Shown: in pieces, positions 1 through 7,150 of the stretch
Layout: each line of letters starts with the position of its first letter
Numbering within the stretch: position 1 is the first letter of the stretch
Assembly: GCA_016935955.1 (NCBI GenBank)
Contig: JAFGPY010000298.1
Coordinates: forward strand, 1 to 16,137
Length of the DNA: 16,137 nt
Source: Planctomycetota bacterium
GTDB lineage: Bacteria > Planctomycetota > Phycisphaerae > FEN-1346 > JAACEH01
Direction of reading: 5' to 3'
The notes under the pieces: generated by a model
What the model was told of the DNA's origin: nothing
The model's database searches: none
Seen by the model: the letters and a program-made list of their open reading frames with translations, nothing else
Program-made: the position numbers and the translations under genes

Positions 1-2358
1 ATTCCGGGCTTCTATGCCAAGATGGTCGTCAAGGACAACGCAACCACGAGTGCCCTGAACATGCGTCCCGGGCTGACCTTCGAGCTGCGGGCCGACGATG
101 CCGACCTCTACTACACGGACGCGGCCAACACCATGTACGGTTCCACGACGGTGTCGAGCACGACGGGCGTGCGGTGTCGCCTGAACAGCCAGCCGGGCAT
201 CTTCGGCTCGGGCGTCACGCTGCCCGACGGCGAGTCGATCACGCTGGAGTGGGAAGGCATCATCTCGACGTGGCCAACCTACATTCCGCCGGTGGCCGAC
301 GCGGGGGAGGACTTCGAGGTCGTCGATTCCGACGGCGGCGGGGACGAAGGAGTGACCCTCGACGGCTCCGATTCGTTTGATCCCGACGGCTCGATCGTCA
401 GCTACGTCTGGTACAACGGCGAGACGCAGGTGGCCACGGGTGAGACGGCCTACCTGACCCTCGACGTCGACCTCTACACGTTCACGCTGGTGGTGACCGA
501 CGACGACGGTGAGACGGACTCGGACACGGTAGTGGTCAGTGTTCGCGGCAAGGACGGGTACACGTACTACGTGGACTATGACGGCGGCAGCGACAGCAAT
601 AACGGCCGCTCGACGGCCTTGCCGTTCCAGCATTGCCCGGGCGACACCAACGCCACGGGCACGGCGGCCTCGACCAGCCTGACGCAAGGCGACAAGGTGA
701 TCTTCAAGGGCGGCGTGGTCTACCGCGGGGAGATCAACTGCAACTGGTCGGGCGTGTCGGGCAATCCGATCATCTACGACGGCAACAGCGAGGCGAGCTT
801 CGGCACGGGCCGGGCGGTCGTCGACGGCAGCGAGGTGCTGACGGGCTGGACACAGTGCACGAGCGCCAACGACTGTGACGGCAACCCGAACTACGCGAAC
901 ATCTACTGGACCTACCTGCCGGCCGGCGTGACGGCCTTCAGCGCCAATCTGTACGAGGACGATGAATTGATCTGGCTGGCCCAGGATCCGAATCAGCCCG
1001 ACCCGTTCTGGTACGACGAGATCGACAACTACGTCACGTTCGATTCAGCCACGGACACGACGATCGTGGACGCCAGCTACTTCACGCAGACAGAGTCGAC
1101 ATACTGGGACGGCAGCACCTATGTGCTGATCTGGGCAGTGCCGAACGAGGTCTTCCCGTGCCTGGTGACCGGCTTCGACCCGGACGAGGACGAGATCGCT
1201 TTCGAGAGCCTGGGGCAAACACACTACAGCCCCGGCAAATTCGCGATGTGCAACTCGTTGAAGATCCTGGACACGGCCGGCGAGTACGTGGTCCGTGAAG
1301 ACCAGACCGACGGCAACGGCGGCTGCAAGGTCTACCTGTGGCCGCTGACCTCGGGCGTATCCGGCAAGACGTTTACGGTGTCGGTCCGCGAGAACATTTT
1401 CGAGGTCAGTAGCCGCAGCTATATCACCATCCGCGGCTTCACGATCCAGAAAGCGGCGTCCGGGTTTGGGCAGGTGGGCGGTGCCGGGTCGGCGATCCGC
1501 AACTCAACGTCCTCGACGACGCGCTACGACATCGTGGTGACCGACAACGTCTTGACGATGAACAAATCGATGGAGAAGCAGCCGGTCGTCAACCTCGACG
1601 AGGTGGACGGATGCCTTATCCAGGACAACGAGATCAGAGAGAACGTGCGCAGTCGGGGCTGTATGCTGAGCGACTGCGTCGATTCATCGGTTAATGACAA
1701 CGTGCTGTACAAGAACGGCGGCACGGGTATCGCCTTCTTCGGCAGCAGCTATTGCGAGATGTGCGGCAACACCGTGACGGACCACAAGGGGGTGCATGCC
1801 AACGGTCTGACGGTCTACCTGGACTCGGACAACATCCTGTTGGCGGGCAATGTGGTTACAGGCGGCAATATCGCTTTCACCAGCCAGGAGTCGGACGATC
1901 TGACCGTGGCCTACAATGTCCTGGAGACGGCCGAAGGCGTCTATGCGGTTGCCGTGTGGAACGACTGCGCCGGGGTCGACTTCTACAACAACGTTGTTCG
2001 CCATACGGCCAGCCCCGGCAGCGGCATCTCGATCGGCAGCACGAACAACACGGACATTGTGCTGAAGAACAACATCATCGACGGGACCAACGCCCTGTAC
2101 GCGGGGCACACGTGCCAGTACAACATCTATACCAGCCTGATGTGGTGCCAGAATCCACAGAGCTTGGGGACGGGTGAGTTCGAGGCCGATGCCGAGGATT
2201 TGTGGGTCGATCCGGACGAGGGCGATTACCATCTGCCGTCGGACAGCGATGCCATTGATGCGGGAGTGGATGTGGGCTTCGATGCGGACATCGAGGGCAC
2301 CAGCGTGCCGCAAGGCGATTACCCGGACATCGGAGCGTACGAGTACGAGCAAGAGTAG
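1..2358 (+). CDS. Secreted PKD / parallel beta-helix protein with choice-of-anchor-Q-like C-terminus, 5' end missing
   Basis: The frame is open to the left edge, so the start, signal peptide and promoter lie outside. The first ATG inside the window (base 22) has no ribosome binding site and is not taken as the start. Numbering residues from the edge, about 1-94 is an unrecognised beta-rich stretch. Residues 95-184 are a PKD-type Ig fold (ADAGED near its start, DGSDSFDPDGSI, then a TFTLVVTDDDGETDSDTV strand). A long right-handed beta-helix follows; its start (YYVDYDGGSDSNNGRS, then GDKVIFKGGVVYRGEI) and Asn-rich rungs such as NNIIDGTN are typical of secreted pectate-lyase-like folds. The end (DYHLPSDSDAIDAGVD ... 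DYPDIGAYEYEQE) matches the choice-of-anchor Q tail, a presumed surface-attachment signal. The protein is very rich in Asp. A carbohydrate-binding or lyase role is inferred; I cannot pick catalytic residues. Confidence 0.85.
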   Translation: MPGFYAKMVVKDNATTSALNMRPGLTFELRADDADLYYTDAANTMYGSTTVSSTTGVRCRLNSQPGIFGSGVTLPDGESITLEWEGIISTWPTYIPPVADAGEDFEVVDSDGGGDEGVTLDGSDSFDPDGSIVSYVWYNGETQVATGETAYLTLDVDLYTFTLVVTDDDGETDSDTVVVSVRGKDGYTYYVDYDGGSDSNNGRSTALPFQHCPGDTNATGTAASTSLTQGDKVIFKGGVVYRGEINCNWSGVSGNPIIYDGNSEASFGTGRAVVDGSEVLTGWTQCTSANDCDGNPNYANIYWTYLPAGVTAFSANLYEDDELIWLAQDPNQPDPFWYDEIDNYVTFDSATDTTIVDASYFTQTESTYWDGSTYVLIWAVPNEVFPCLVTGFDPDEDEIAFESLGQTHYSPGKFAMCNSLKILDTAGEYVVREDQTDGNGGCKVYLWPLTSGVSGKTFTVSVRENIFEVSSRSYITIRGFTIQKAASGFGQVGGAGSAIRNSTSSTTRYDIVVTDNVLTMNKSMEKQPVVNLDEVDGCLIQDNEIRENVRSRGCMLSDCVDSSVNDNVLYKNGGTGIAFFGSSYCEMCGNTVTDHKGVHANGLTVYLDSDNILLAGNVVTGGNIAFTSQESDDLTVAYNVLETAEGVYAVAVWNDCAGVDFYNNVVRHTASPGSGISIGSTNNTDIVLKNNIIDGTNALYAGHTCQYNIYTSLMWCQNPQSLGTGEFEADAEDLWVDPDEGDYHLPSDSDAIDAGVDVGFDADIEGTSVPQGDYPDIGAYEYEQE

Positions 2359-2395
2359 CCACACCGTCACAACCGGTACCACGACGCAGTGTGCA

Positions 2396-2428
2396 CGAGG
2401 GCGGCCCCCGTAGAGGGGGCCGCCCTCG
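2396..2428 (+). terminator. Hairpin terminator of the beta-helix gene
   Basis: A perfect 14-bp GC-rich stem (2396-2409 with 2415-2428, arm CGAGGGCGGCCCCC) has a 5-base loop, GTAGA. It lies 37 bp after the stop codon. Only a short CAATTT follows, so the U tract is poor, but the stem is very stable. Confidence 0.75.
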
Positions 2429-2467
2429 CAATTTGGGAGGGCCGCGCGGCGGATGGCAGCGGCAGCC

Positions 2468-2509
2468 AAAAAAGTTCAGGCCGGTCCCCTGTTTGAGGGG
2501 ACCGACCTG
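2468..2509 (-). terminator. Intrinsic terminator of the PEP-CTERM gene
   Basis: Read on the minus strand, arms 2509-2496 and 2490-2477 form a 14-position stem with one C-A mismatch around a 5-base loop. Three bases after the stem comes a run of six T (2473-2468). This is a textbook rho-independent terminator, 43 bp past the stop codon. It sits back to back with the plus-strand terminator at 2396-2428. Confidence 0.85.
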
Positions 2510-2552
2510 CTTCAACCGGTAGATTTCGTCAAGGAGTGTGTCGCGTGTCTAT

Positions 2553-3599
2553 CTACCGAGTGCGTCGACGCAACACGATGCCGATCAGGCCGAAGCCGAG
2601 CAGGCCCATGGTGGCCGGCTCAGGCACCAGGACGTACTTGGCCTGCAGTGTGTCGCCGTCATCATTGGTCTGAAGCTCCCACACGCCGATGTCGTCAGCT
2701 GCCAGGACGAGGGTCGAGATGGTGATGCCTCCGTCCCAGTCCTTGATCAGGTCGAACGTCTGGCCGACGGTCGGGGTGAAGCCGTCAAGGCTCATGTCGA
2801 TGGTGGCTCCGCTGGCGAACTGGGTGTAGTAGGCATTGATGCAGCTGATGTGGCCGGCCGAGTCGTCCAGCGTGAAGCCGAAGGTCGAGCGGGCGGCTCC
2901 GGCAACATAGAGCCGGTTGGTCGTGCTCATCGTAGGGTTGGCGTTGATCGTCGCGGCCGACCCGATGACCTGAAACCGACCTACCGAATCAGCGTCACCG
3001 ACATAGAACTGGCGACCCAGGTTGAGGGTCCCGCCGGAAATCGTGTACGTGCCGTTCGAGTCCGTGCCGTAGCCGACGTACAGGTGGTAGTTGGCGTTTA
3101 CAGTGCCGCCTGACTGCGTGCAGGTGACCGTAGTGGCGCCGGAGTAGCCCAAGTACACGTTGCTGCTGGCGTTCAAAGTACCTCCTGAGATGATGATCGA
3201 CCCGGTCTGGCCAGTGATGCGGCCGGTGTAGGCGTAGCCGGCATAAACGGTGCCGCCATTGGTGATCTCAAGAACGCCGGGGCAGTTGTAGCCGATGTGC
3301 AGGTGCTCGGGCGTGGCTTCATCGCCAACCACCCCGCCATCGACCAGCAGACGGGCCTCTTCGGTTCCCGCGCTGCCGATGTTGATGTCGCCGGCGATGT
3401 TCGAGATCGAACCCGTCACCGTGAGGACCACGCCCGTGTTTACGGTGACATCTGTGTTGCCTTCGTCCTTGGCGTAGTCGATCAAGGTCGAGGTCGTGTA
3501 GGTGTCGGCATTGGCCACCGACACCAGCATCGCACCCAAGGCCATCGCCAGTGTTGCCGCGAACCGCACCGCTCCAGTTCTCCTTCTTCCTTCGTTCAT
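2553..3599 (-). CDS. PEP-CTERM sorted secreted protein with 24-25-residue beta-solenoid repeats
   Basis: The protein has 348 residues. The N-terminus is a signal peptide: basic RRR at 5-7, a hydrophobic core, and probable cleavage after ANA at residue 31. The C-terminal 24 residues are a clear PEP-CTERM signal: VPEP at 325-328, a short hydrophobic helix, then RRRTR. Exosortase is known to cut such signals during export to the surface or matrix. Residues about 88-225 form a solenoid in which a GG(T/V) turn recurs at 88, 115, 139, 164 and 189, a rung of 24-27 residues, with V-GY or L-GY at mid-rung. This resembles autotransporter-type beta-strand repeats. The ATG at 3599 has AAAGGA (3612-3607) seven bases upstream. 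A promoter lies about 190 bp upstream, with two dyads between or within it. No exosortase gene is in the window. A structural or adhesive surface role is inferred; there is no enzyme motif. Confidence 0.88.
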   Translation of the reverse strand: MNEGRRRTGAVRFAATLAMALGAMLVSVANADTYTTSTLIDYAKDEGNTDVTVNTGVVLTVTGSISNIAGDINIGSAGTEEARLLVDGGVVGDEATPEHLHIGYNCPGVLEITNGGTVYAGYAYTGRITGQTGSIIISGGTLNASSNVYLGYSGATTVTCTQSGGTVNANYHLYVGYGTDSNGTYTISGGTLNLGRQFYVGDADSVGRFQVIGSAATINANPTMSTTNRLYVAGAARSTFGFTLDDSAGHISCINAYYTQFASGATIDMSLDGFTPTVGQTFDLIKDWDGGITISTLVLAADDIGVWELQTNDDGDTLQAKYVLVPEPATMGLLGFGLIGIVLRRRTR

Positions 3600-3618
3600 C
3601 CTAAAGTCCTTTCAAAAT

Positions 3619-3649
3619 AGAGAAAAGCAATTGGTCCAATTGCGTCTCT
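3619..3649 (-). promoter_or_regulatory. 17-bp palindrome in the leader of the PEP-CTERM gene
   Basis: Bases 3627-3643 read GCAATTGG-T-CCAATTGC, a perfect dyad with 8-base arms about one central base. It is flanked by AGAGA (3619-3623) and TCTCT (3645-3649), which extend the pairing across a small internal loop. It lies just upstream of the ribosome binding site (3612-3607). It could be a repressor operator or an mRNA hairpin limiting translation. The regulator is unknown; the neighbouring GntR-type protein is a candidate. Confidence 0.5.
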
Positions 3650-3785
3650 CCCCGCGCACGACGAGATCAGTGGATTACGTCGGAACTGTCACCCCGTACC
3701 CTCGGCAGGCCTCCTCCCGACGACAGGCACGTGTCCTTGCGAAGCATCACCGTGAGTCTGACGCTGACGATGTGTTTCCACCCCC

Positions 3786-3814
3786 ACTATGGGATGTTGA
3801 CACGAGTCTGTCAA
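3786..3814 (-). promoter_or_regulatory. Sigma-70-type promoter of the PEP-CTERM gene with -35 inside an inverted repeat
   Basis: On the minus strand a perfect -35 box TTGACA (3814-3809) is followed by a 17-base spacer and CATAGT (3791-3786, four of six consensus bases). This predicts a transcript start near 3779 and a leader of about 180 bases. The -35 box is one arm of the dyad TTGACA-n6-TGTCAA (3797-3814). A protein bound there would cover the -35 and the spacer, as expected for a repressor site. Confidence 0.55.
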
Positions 3815-4134
3815 AGTGCGGCTGAGGGCGATGGCAAGGCCTTGCAGCACTGGTTCGGGATGCCCAAAAGGTGCGTAACTGTCTTTAGGATAACAAGTTA
3901 GGAGTCGCTGCCGCTGTGGGCAGAGGCCCCCTCAAGATCGTCCTTCAGCAGATTCGACGTCGGTCAGCAGGCCTCTGTGAGGATAACGATGACAGCGAAC
4001 GGTTACACTTAAGGGCCACGTTTGCCATCATAAAATGTTTCTATACAACGACTTAGTTAGCCACCGACGAGGCGGTCGTCCGATAAGAGGACGCCTGGTG
4101 GGCTGCAATGTCATTGCGGCAAGGTCCGGCATGG
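3815..4134. other. Gene-free spacer between the PEP-CTERM promoter and the regulator's terminator
   Basis: No reading frame here has protein-like composition or a ribosome binding site, and I see no tRNA-like fold. It contains two copies of AGGATAAC (near 3888 and 3979) and a distant inverted pair CAGAGGCC (3921-3928) / GGCCTCTG (3970-3977). An AT-rich patch lies at about 4020-4060, and a short palindrome at 4105-4117. No function can be assigned. Confidence 0.5.
4105..4117. repeat. Short palindrome GCAATG-T-CATTGC
   Basis: This is a perfect 13-bp dyad about a central T. Like the leader palindrome at 3627-3643 it begins GCAAT and ends ATTGC, but the half-sites are four bases closer. It lies just beyond the regulator's terminator T run. 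It may be a related binding site or chance. Confidence 0.3.
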
Positions 4135-4165
4135 AAAAAAGTGGCGTTTTGTTATCTAAAAACGC
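4135..4165 (-). terminator. Terminator of the GntR/LacI-type regulator gene
   Basis: On the minus strand GCGTTTT (4165-4159) pairs with AAAACGC (4150-4144) across an 8-base loop. After CAC comes a run of six T (4140-4135). It is 51 bp past the stop codon. The stem is short and AT-rich, but the placement and T run fit a rho-independent terminator. Confidence 0.6.
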
Positions 4166-4216
4166 GATTTCAAGGCGAAAAACAGCGGTTGGAAGTCGAT
4201 GAACCTCGGCTGCAAT

Positions 4217-5350
4217 CTAGGTCGCCGGCGAGGTCGGTGCCGGTCCGATGCTTTCGGTCAGTTGAAGGCGGAGCGGGACGCGGATGTTTCTGGGGTGGGT
4301 CTCTCCCGAGATCATCCTGTCGAATATCTCGATGGCACATTGGCCGGCTCGTTGCCAGTCCACCTCGAAACACGTGATAGGCGGGAACTGCGGCGGAAAG
4401 GGGACGTGGCTCACCGTGCTGGTGACCGCCACGCTGAGGTCCTCGGGAATCCTGAGGCCGGAGAACTGGTGGCCCGTCGCGAGGGCCTGCAGGAAACTCG
4501 GCGAGGTCACGACGAGTCCCGTGATGCGCGGTCGCAGGGCCAGAACCTTCTCCAGCAGCAGGCTGTTGGGCAGACGATCGTAGACTACCGGCATGACGCA
4601 GTCGCCGAGAATGCCCGTGGACTCGACCGCATCCTGCCATCCTCGGCGGGCCAGGACGCGGTCGTCCATGATCGTCTCGTAGTGCAGCGTGGTCACGAAC
4701 GTGATATTCCTGTGGCCGTTGTTGACCAGCAGCTCGACCAGCCGTTTCGCCGCACCGTAGTCGTCGGTTGTCAACGAGGGGATGTTGACGCCGGGAATCT
4801 TCCGCTGGTACATCAGCGAAGGCAGGCCGCACTCGGCCAGATGCGTCATGACAGCCAGGTACTGCGGAGAAAGTTCGACTATGAAGGCCGCATCGTAGCT
4901 GTGGACGATCCTGCTGGCCTGGTCGAGCTGGTCGGTGTCCTGGATGCCGACCACCTGACATTCATAGCCACAGGCGGTCCCCGCGGCCGTAACGGCATGG
5001 ACCAACTGTGATTGCAGCGGGGCAACCTCCGGATTGAGCGGCACGGCGAAACGGGGCGGCACGAGAATGGCCAGACGTTTCAGGTCGGTCTTGCGAGCCA
5101 GATTCGCGAGCATCTCGCGGGCGAGTGCCGGGGCCTGCTCCGTGACCATCGCCTCGCCATGGGCATTCCTGGCCAGCAGACCCTGTTCAACGGCTTCCTG
5201 CCAGACCTGGTGCACCGGCTGGTGCGACACCCGCAGCTCGTAGCTTGTTTTGCGCAGCGAGGGCAGCACCTTCCCGGGCGTCCATTCGCCGGTGGCCAGC
5301 TTCTGGAGCAGATACCTGTGGACCCTGTCCTTGACAACCGGCTTACGCAT
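4217..5350 (-). CDS. GntR-headed transcriptional regulator with LacI/GalR-type sugar-sensing domain
   Basis: The protein has 377 residues. Residues 1-70 form a GntR winged helix: helix 1 DRVHRYLLQKLATGEW, the LPSLRK signature, the recognition region ELRVSHQPVHQVW, and a wing ending QGLLAR. From about residue 90 it is a periplasmic-binding-protein-like LacI/GalR sensor (LKRLAILVPP at its start; IPSLTTDDYGAAKRLVELLVNNGHRNITFV in the middle; GW-DAVE; LALRPRITGLVV). This AraR-like layout usually binds a sugar and releases DNA. The frame stays open further upstream to 5656, but that part crosses the promoter and is not protein-like. ATG 5350 is preferred because AGGG lies eight bases before it and it starts the winged helix. 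The gene is transcribed toward the PEP-CTERM gene and diverges from the L,D-transpeptidase gene. Ligand and targets are unknown; autoregulation and control of the surface-protein genes are inference. Confidence 0.85.
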   Translation of the reverse strand: MRKPVVKDRVHRYLLQKLATGEWTPGKVLPSLRKTSYELRVSHQPVHQVWQEAVEQGLLARNAHGEAMVTEQAPALAREMLANLARKTDLKRLAILVPPRFAVPLNPEVAPLQSQLVHAVTAAGTACGYECQVVGIQDTDQLDQASRIVHSYDAAFIVELSPQYLAVMTHLAECGLPSLMYQRKIPGVNIPSLTTDDYGAAKRLVELLVNNGHRNITFVTTLHYETIMDDRVLARRGWQDAVESTGILGDCVMPVVYDRLPNSLLLEKVLALRPRITGLVVTSPSFLQALATGHQFSGLRIPEDLSVAVTSTVSHVPFPPQFPPITCFEVDWQRAGQCAIEIFDRMISGETHPRNIRVPLRLQLTESIGPAPTSPAT

Positions 5351-5397
5351 TACGTGCACCCTGTCGTGGTTGTGTGGCGGAATGGTTTGGTCCCACG

Positions 5398-5428
5398 AAT
5401 ATATAGCACGGCTCAGCCGCTGCGGCAA
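5398..5428 (-). promoter_or_regulatory. Promoter of the GntR/LacI-type regulator gene
   Basis: On the minus strand TTGCCG (5428-5423) is followed by 17 bases and TATATA (5405-5400), overlapping TATATT (5403-5398). Start of transcription is expected near 5392, giving a leader of about 40 bases. The sequence TTGGTCC (5387-5393, plus strand), also the core of the palindrome at 3627-3643, lies at the predicted start point. Confidence 0.5.
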
Positions 5429-5487
5429 CCCGATAGTCGGAAAGGTCGTCACAGGCCCGCATGTATCGGCTCGTTTGTGAATGTCCG

Positions 5488-5516
5488 TTGACGCCGAAGA
5501 GGAAAATTGAGAAGAT
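5488..5516 (+). promoter_or_regulatory. Weak candidate promoter for the L,D-transpeptidase gene
   Basis: TTGACG (5488-5493), a 17-base spacer, then GAAGAT (5511-5516, three of six -10 bases), about 110 bp upstream of the start codon. It is the best match I found in the 275-bp divergent gap, but the -10 is poor. Confidence 0.3.
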
Positions 5517-5625
5517 GCATGAAAAGTGCAATCGCCGGTTCGCGGGGTGACCGATACAAAAGAGTGTCCCTCTCGGGGCCGTATGACCACCACCAGCCAA
5601 CCGACGTTCGGGGAAGGAGCCTGTC

Positions 5626-6780
5626 GTGCCGAGTCTATTGTTCGGTGATGATCCAAGTCGCAGGAGATCGGCCGACCACGGTCGCAGCAGGGCGGTCGTT
5701 GCCGTCATCGTAGTGGTCATCGGGCTGGTCGTCGTGGGATGGGGCGCGATCCGGCTGTTCAGTTGGCTTGCGGAGGAGGAGCCGGCATTGACCGGAGGCG
5801 GTGGACTGTCGTCTGTGACGGAAATCCGCACGCCCGGCGGAACGGGCCATGGGGCCCCGCAACCGGCTGGAGGCGCCGACCAGGACGATGGGGAAGCGGA
5901 TGAGCAGGAACCGCCCACACCGCCTGACTCATCGCGTGGACCCGACGGCACAGGCGTGCGTCCGGACTCCGGCAGTTCGAACGGCGGCACCGAGACGTCG
6001 AACGGCGCTTCGGGAACCCAGGACACGCGCGAGCCGTCGACGACGGCCCAGTTGATGCTGACCGAGGGCCGCCGCCTGGAGCGCGAGGGCAAGCTCGTGG
6101 AGGCCCGCAACCAGTACGTTAAGGCCCTGGCCGCAGGACCGAACGCGGCGCAGTATGCGGAGATCGCCCTCTGTCTGACAAAGTTGAGCGAGCGGACGAT
6201 TCTCGGCAAGAAGCTGGTCGACGGGGAGACCGAGGCCGACCTGTACCAGGTCCAGAGCGGCGACTACCTGTCGACCATCGGGCGGCGGTACGCTACTCCG
6301 TATCAATTAATTCAGCGGATCAATGGGTTGTCGTCCGACGCCATCTACGCGGGCCAGAAGTTGAAGGTCGTCAAGGGGCCGTTTCGCGTGCGGGTCGTCA
6401 AGAGCGACCTTGTGCTGGAACTGTGGCTCCGCGACGTGCTGGTCAAAACCTATCCCGTGGCGATCGGCAAGGGCGATTCGACGCCTGCGGGCGAGTACGT
6501 GGTGCTGATCAAGCAGGAGAATCCCGCGTTCAGTCCACCCCCGAGCCAGCGCGGCATCATGAAACCTATGGCCGGCGGCGACCCTGAGAATCCGCTGGGC
6601 TCGCGATGGATTGGCTTCGGGGACCACCTGGGCATTCACGGCACGTGTGAGCCCGACAGCATCGGCAAACGCGTCTCGTTGGGCTGTATCCGGATGCTCA
6701 ACCCGGACGTCGAGGAACTCTACGACTTCCTGTCGCCGGACATCTGCAAGGTCGAGATCGTCGAAGCCCGGCCGCGATAG
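5626..6780 (+). CDS. Membrane-anchored LysM L,D-transpeptidase (YkuD family)
   Basis: The protein has 384 residues and a GTG start with AAGGAG (5614-5619) six bases upstream. Residues 23-42 are one transmembrane segment after a short basic N-terminus. About 50-138 is a Gly/Ser/Pro/Asp-rich linker. About 140-175 looks like one or two TPR helices (EGRRLEREGKLVEARNQYVK). Residues 207-249 are a LysM motif (YQVQSGDYLSTIGRRYATPY ... IYAGQKLKVV) that binds glycan. The YkuD catalytic domain runs from about 253 to the end, with His338 in HGT and the nucleophile Cys354 in SLGCIRM. Members cross-link peptidoglycan stems 3-3 or attach proteins to them; they work outside the cytoplasmic membrane. All catalytic residues are present, so activity is likely. 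It is divergent from the regulator gene, and a candidate terminator lies before the next gene. Confidence 0.93.
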   Translation: MPSLLFGDDPSRRRSADHGRSRAVVAVIVVVIGLVVVGWGAIRLFSWLAEEEPALTGGGGLSSVTEIRTPGGTGHGAPQPAGGADQDDGEADEQEPPTPPDSSRGPDGTGVRPDSGSSNGGTETSNGASGTQDTREPSTTAQLMLTEGRRLEREGKLVEARNQYVKALAAGPNAAQYAEIALCLTKLSERTILGKKLVDGETEADLYQVQSGDYLSTIGRRYATPYQLIQRINGLSSDAIYAGQKLKVVKGPFRVRVVKSDLVLELWLRDVLVKTYPVAIGKGDSTPAGEYVVLIKQENPAFSPPPSQRGIMKPMAGGDPENPLGSRWIGFGDHLGIHGTCEPDSIGKRVSLGCIRMLNPDVEELYDFLSPDICKVEIVEARPR

Positions 6781-6827
6781 GGGCCCTCGGGGTCCGCAGT
6801 CGCGAAACTGCGGCGGCAATGGCGGGG

Positions 6828-6852
6828 GCCGCCTGAAATCCCGGCAGGCGGC
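6828..6852 (+). terminator. GC-rich hairpin after the L,D-transpeptidase gene
   Basis: A perfect 8-bp stem GCCGCCTG / CAGGCGGC (6828-6835 with 6845-6852) has a 9-base loop. It lies 47 bp past the stop, and a weaker 7-bp hairpin precedes it at 6794-6813. No T run follows directly, so it may be a pause site or mRNA 3' protector rather than a terminator. Confidence 0.35.
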
Positions 6853-6931
6853 GAGGCCGCTGTCATTCTGTGCTGTTATTTCTGTGCAGAACCGCCCTGT
6901 CGCCCATCTGATCGGCACGGCCAGGAATAAT

Positions 6932-6991
6932 CCGTCCAGCCATGGGCGGCTATTGCCGGCGTCCCGTGCCCCGGCAAAACCCCGTCCAGCC
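6932..6991. repeat. Two direct copies of CCGTCCAGCC, 50 bp apart
   Basis: The 10-base sequence occurs at 6932-6941 and 6982-6991, in the otherwise empty 370-bp gap before the dockerin gene. The second copy is in the loop of the candidate terminator. It could be chance in GC-rich sequence or a binding-site pair; nothing else supports it. Confidence 0.25.
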
Positions 6992-7021
6992 CTGTCCCGG
7001 GGCCGGGTGCGAGTTCTTTTT
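6968..7021 (+). terminator. Candidate rho-independent terminator before the dockerin gene promoter
   Basis: GCCCCGGC (6968-6975) can pair with GCCGGGTGC (7002-7010) with one bulged base. Three bases later comes TTCTTTTT (7014-7021). An overlapping alternative stem pairs 6968-6974 with 6997-7003. The loop is long (about 26 bases). It would insulate the next promoter from read-through. Confidence 0.4.
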
Positions 7022-7028
7022 GCCTGGT

Positions 7029-7058
7029 TTGCCTCTCTGGTGAAATCTGATGTATAAT
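7029..7058 (+). promoter_or_regulatory. Promoter of the dockerin/glycosidase-like gene
   Basis: A perfect TATAAT (7053-7058) with TTGCCT (7029-7034, four of six) at an 18-base spacing. The start is predicted near 7065, leaving a leader of about 85 bases. Its first part can fold GAGGC (7065-7069) onto GCCTC (7080-7084). Confidence 0.6.
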
Positions 7059-7150
7059 AGTGCGGAGGCTGCCAGGGGGGCCTCTACTCACCAGTCGCTG
7101 TACGCAGGGCATTCTGGACAATTTCGATACCGATTGCGAGGATGAACACC

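Noticed and set aside
3600..4216. Possible small RNA or tRNA in the 617-bp gap
   Set aside because: I found no cloverleaf, CCA-type end or T-loop signature. The only structured parts are the dyads and the terminator already listed.
3502..4377. Short plus-strand open frames between the PEP-CTERM and regulator genes
   Set aside because: They overlap real genes or regulatory dyads and lack ribosome binding sites and protein-like composition.
5351..5656. 102-residue N-terminal extension of the GntR/LacI-type regulator
   Set aside because: It crosses the likely promoter and is not protein-like. The winged helix begins at ATG 5350 with a ribosome binding site.
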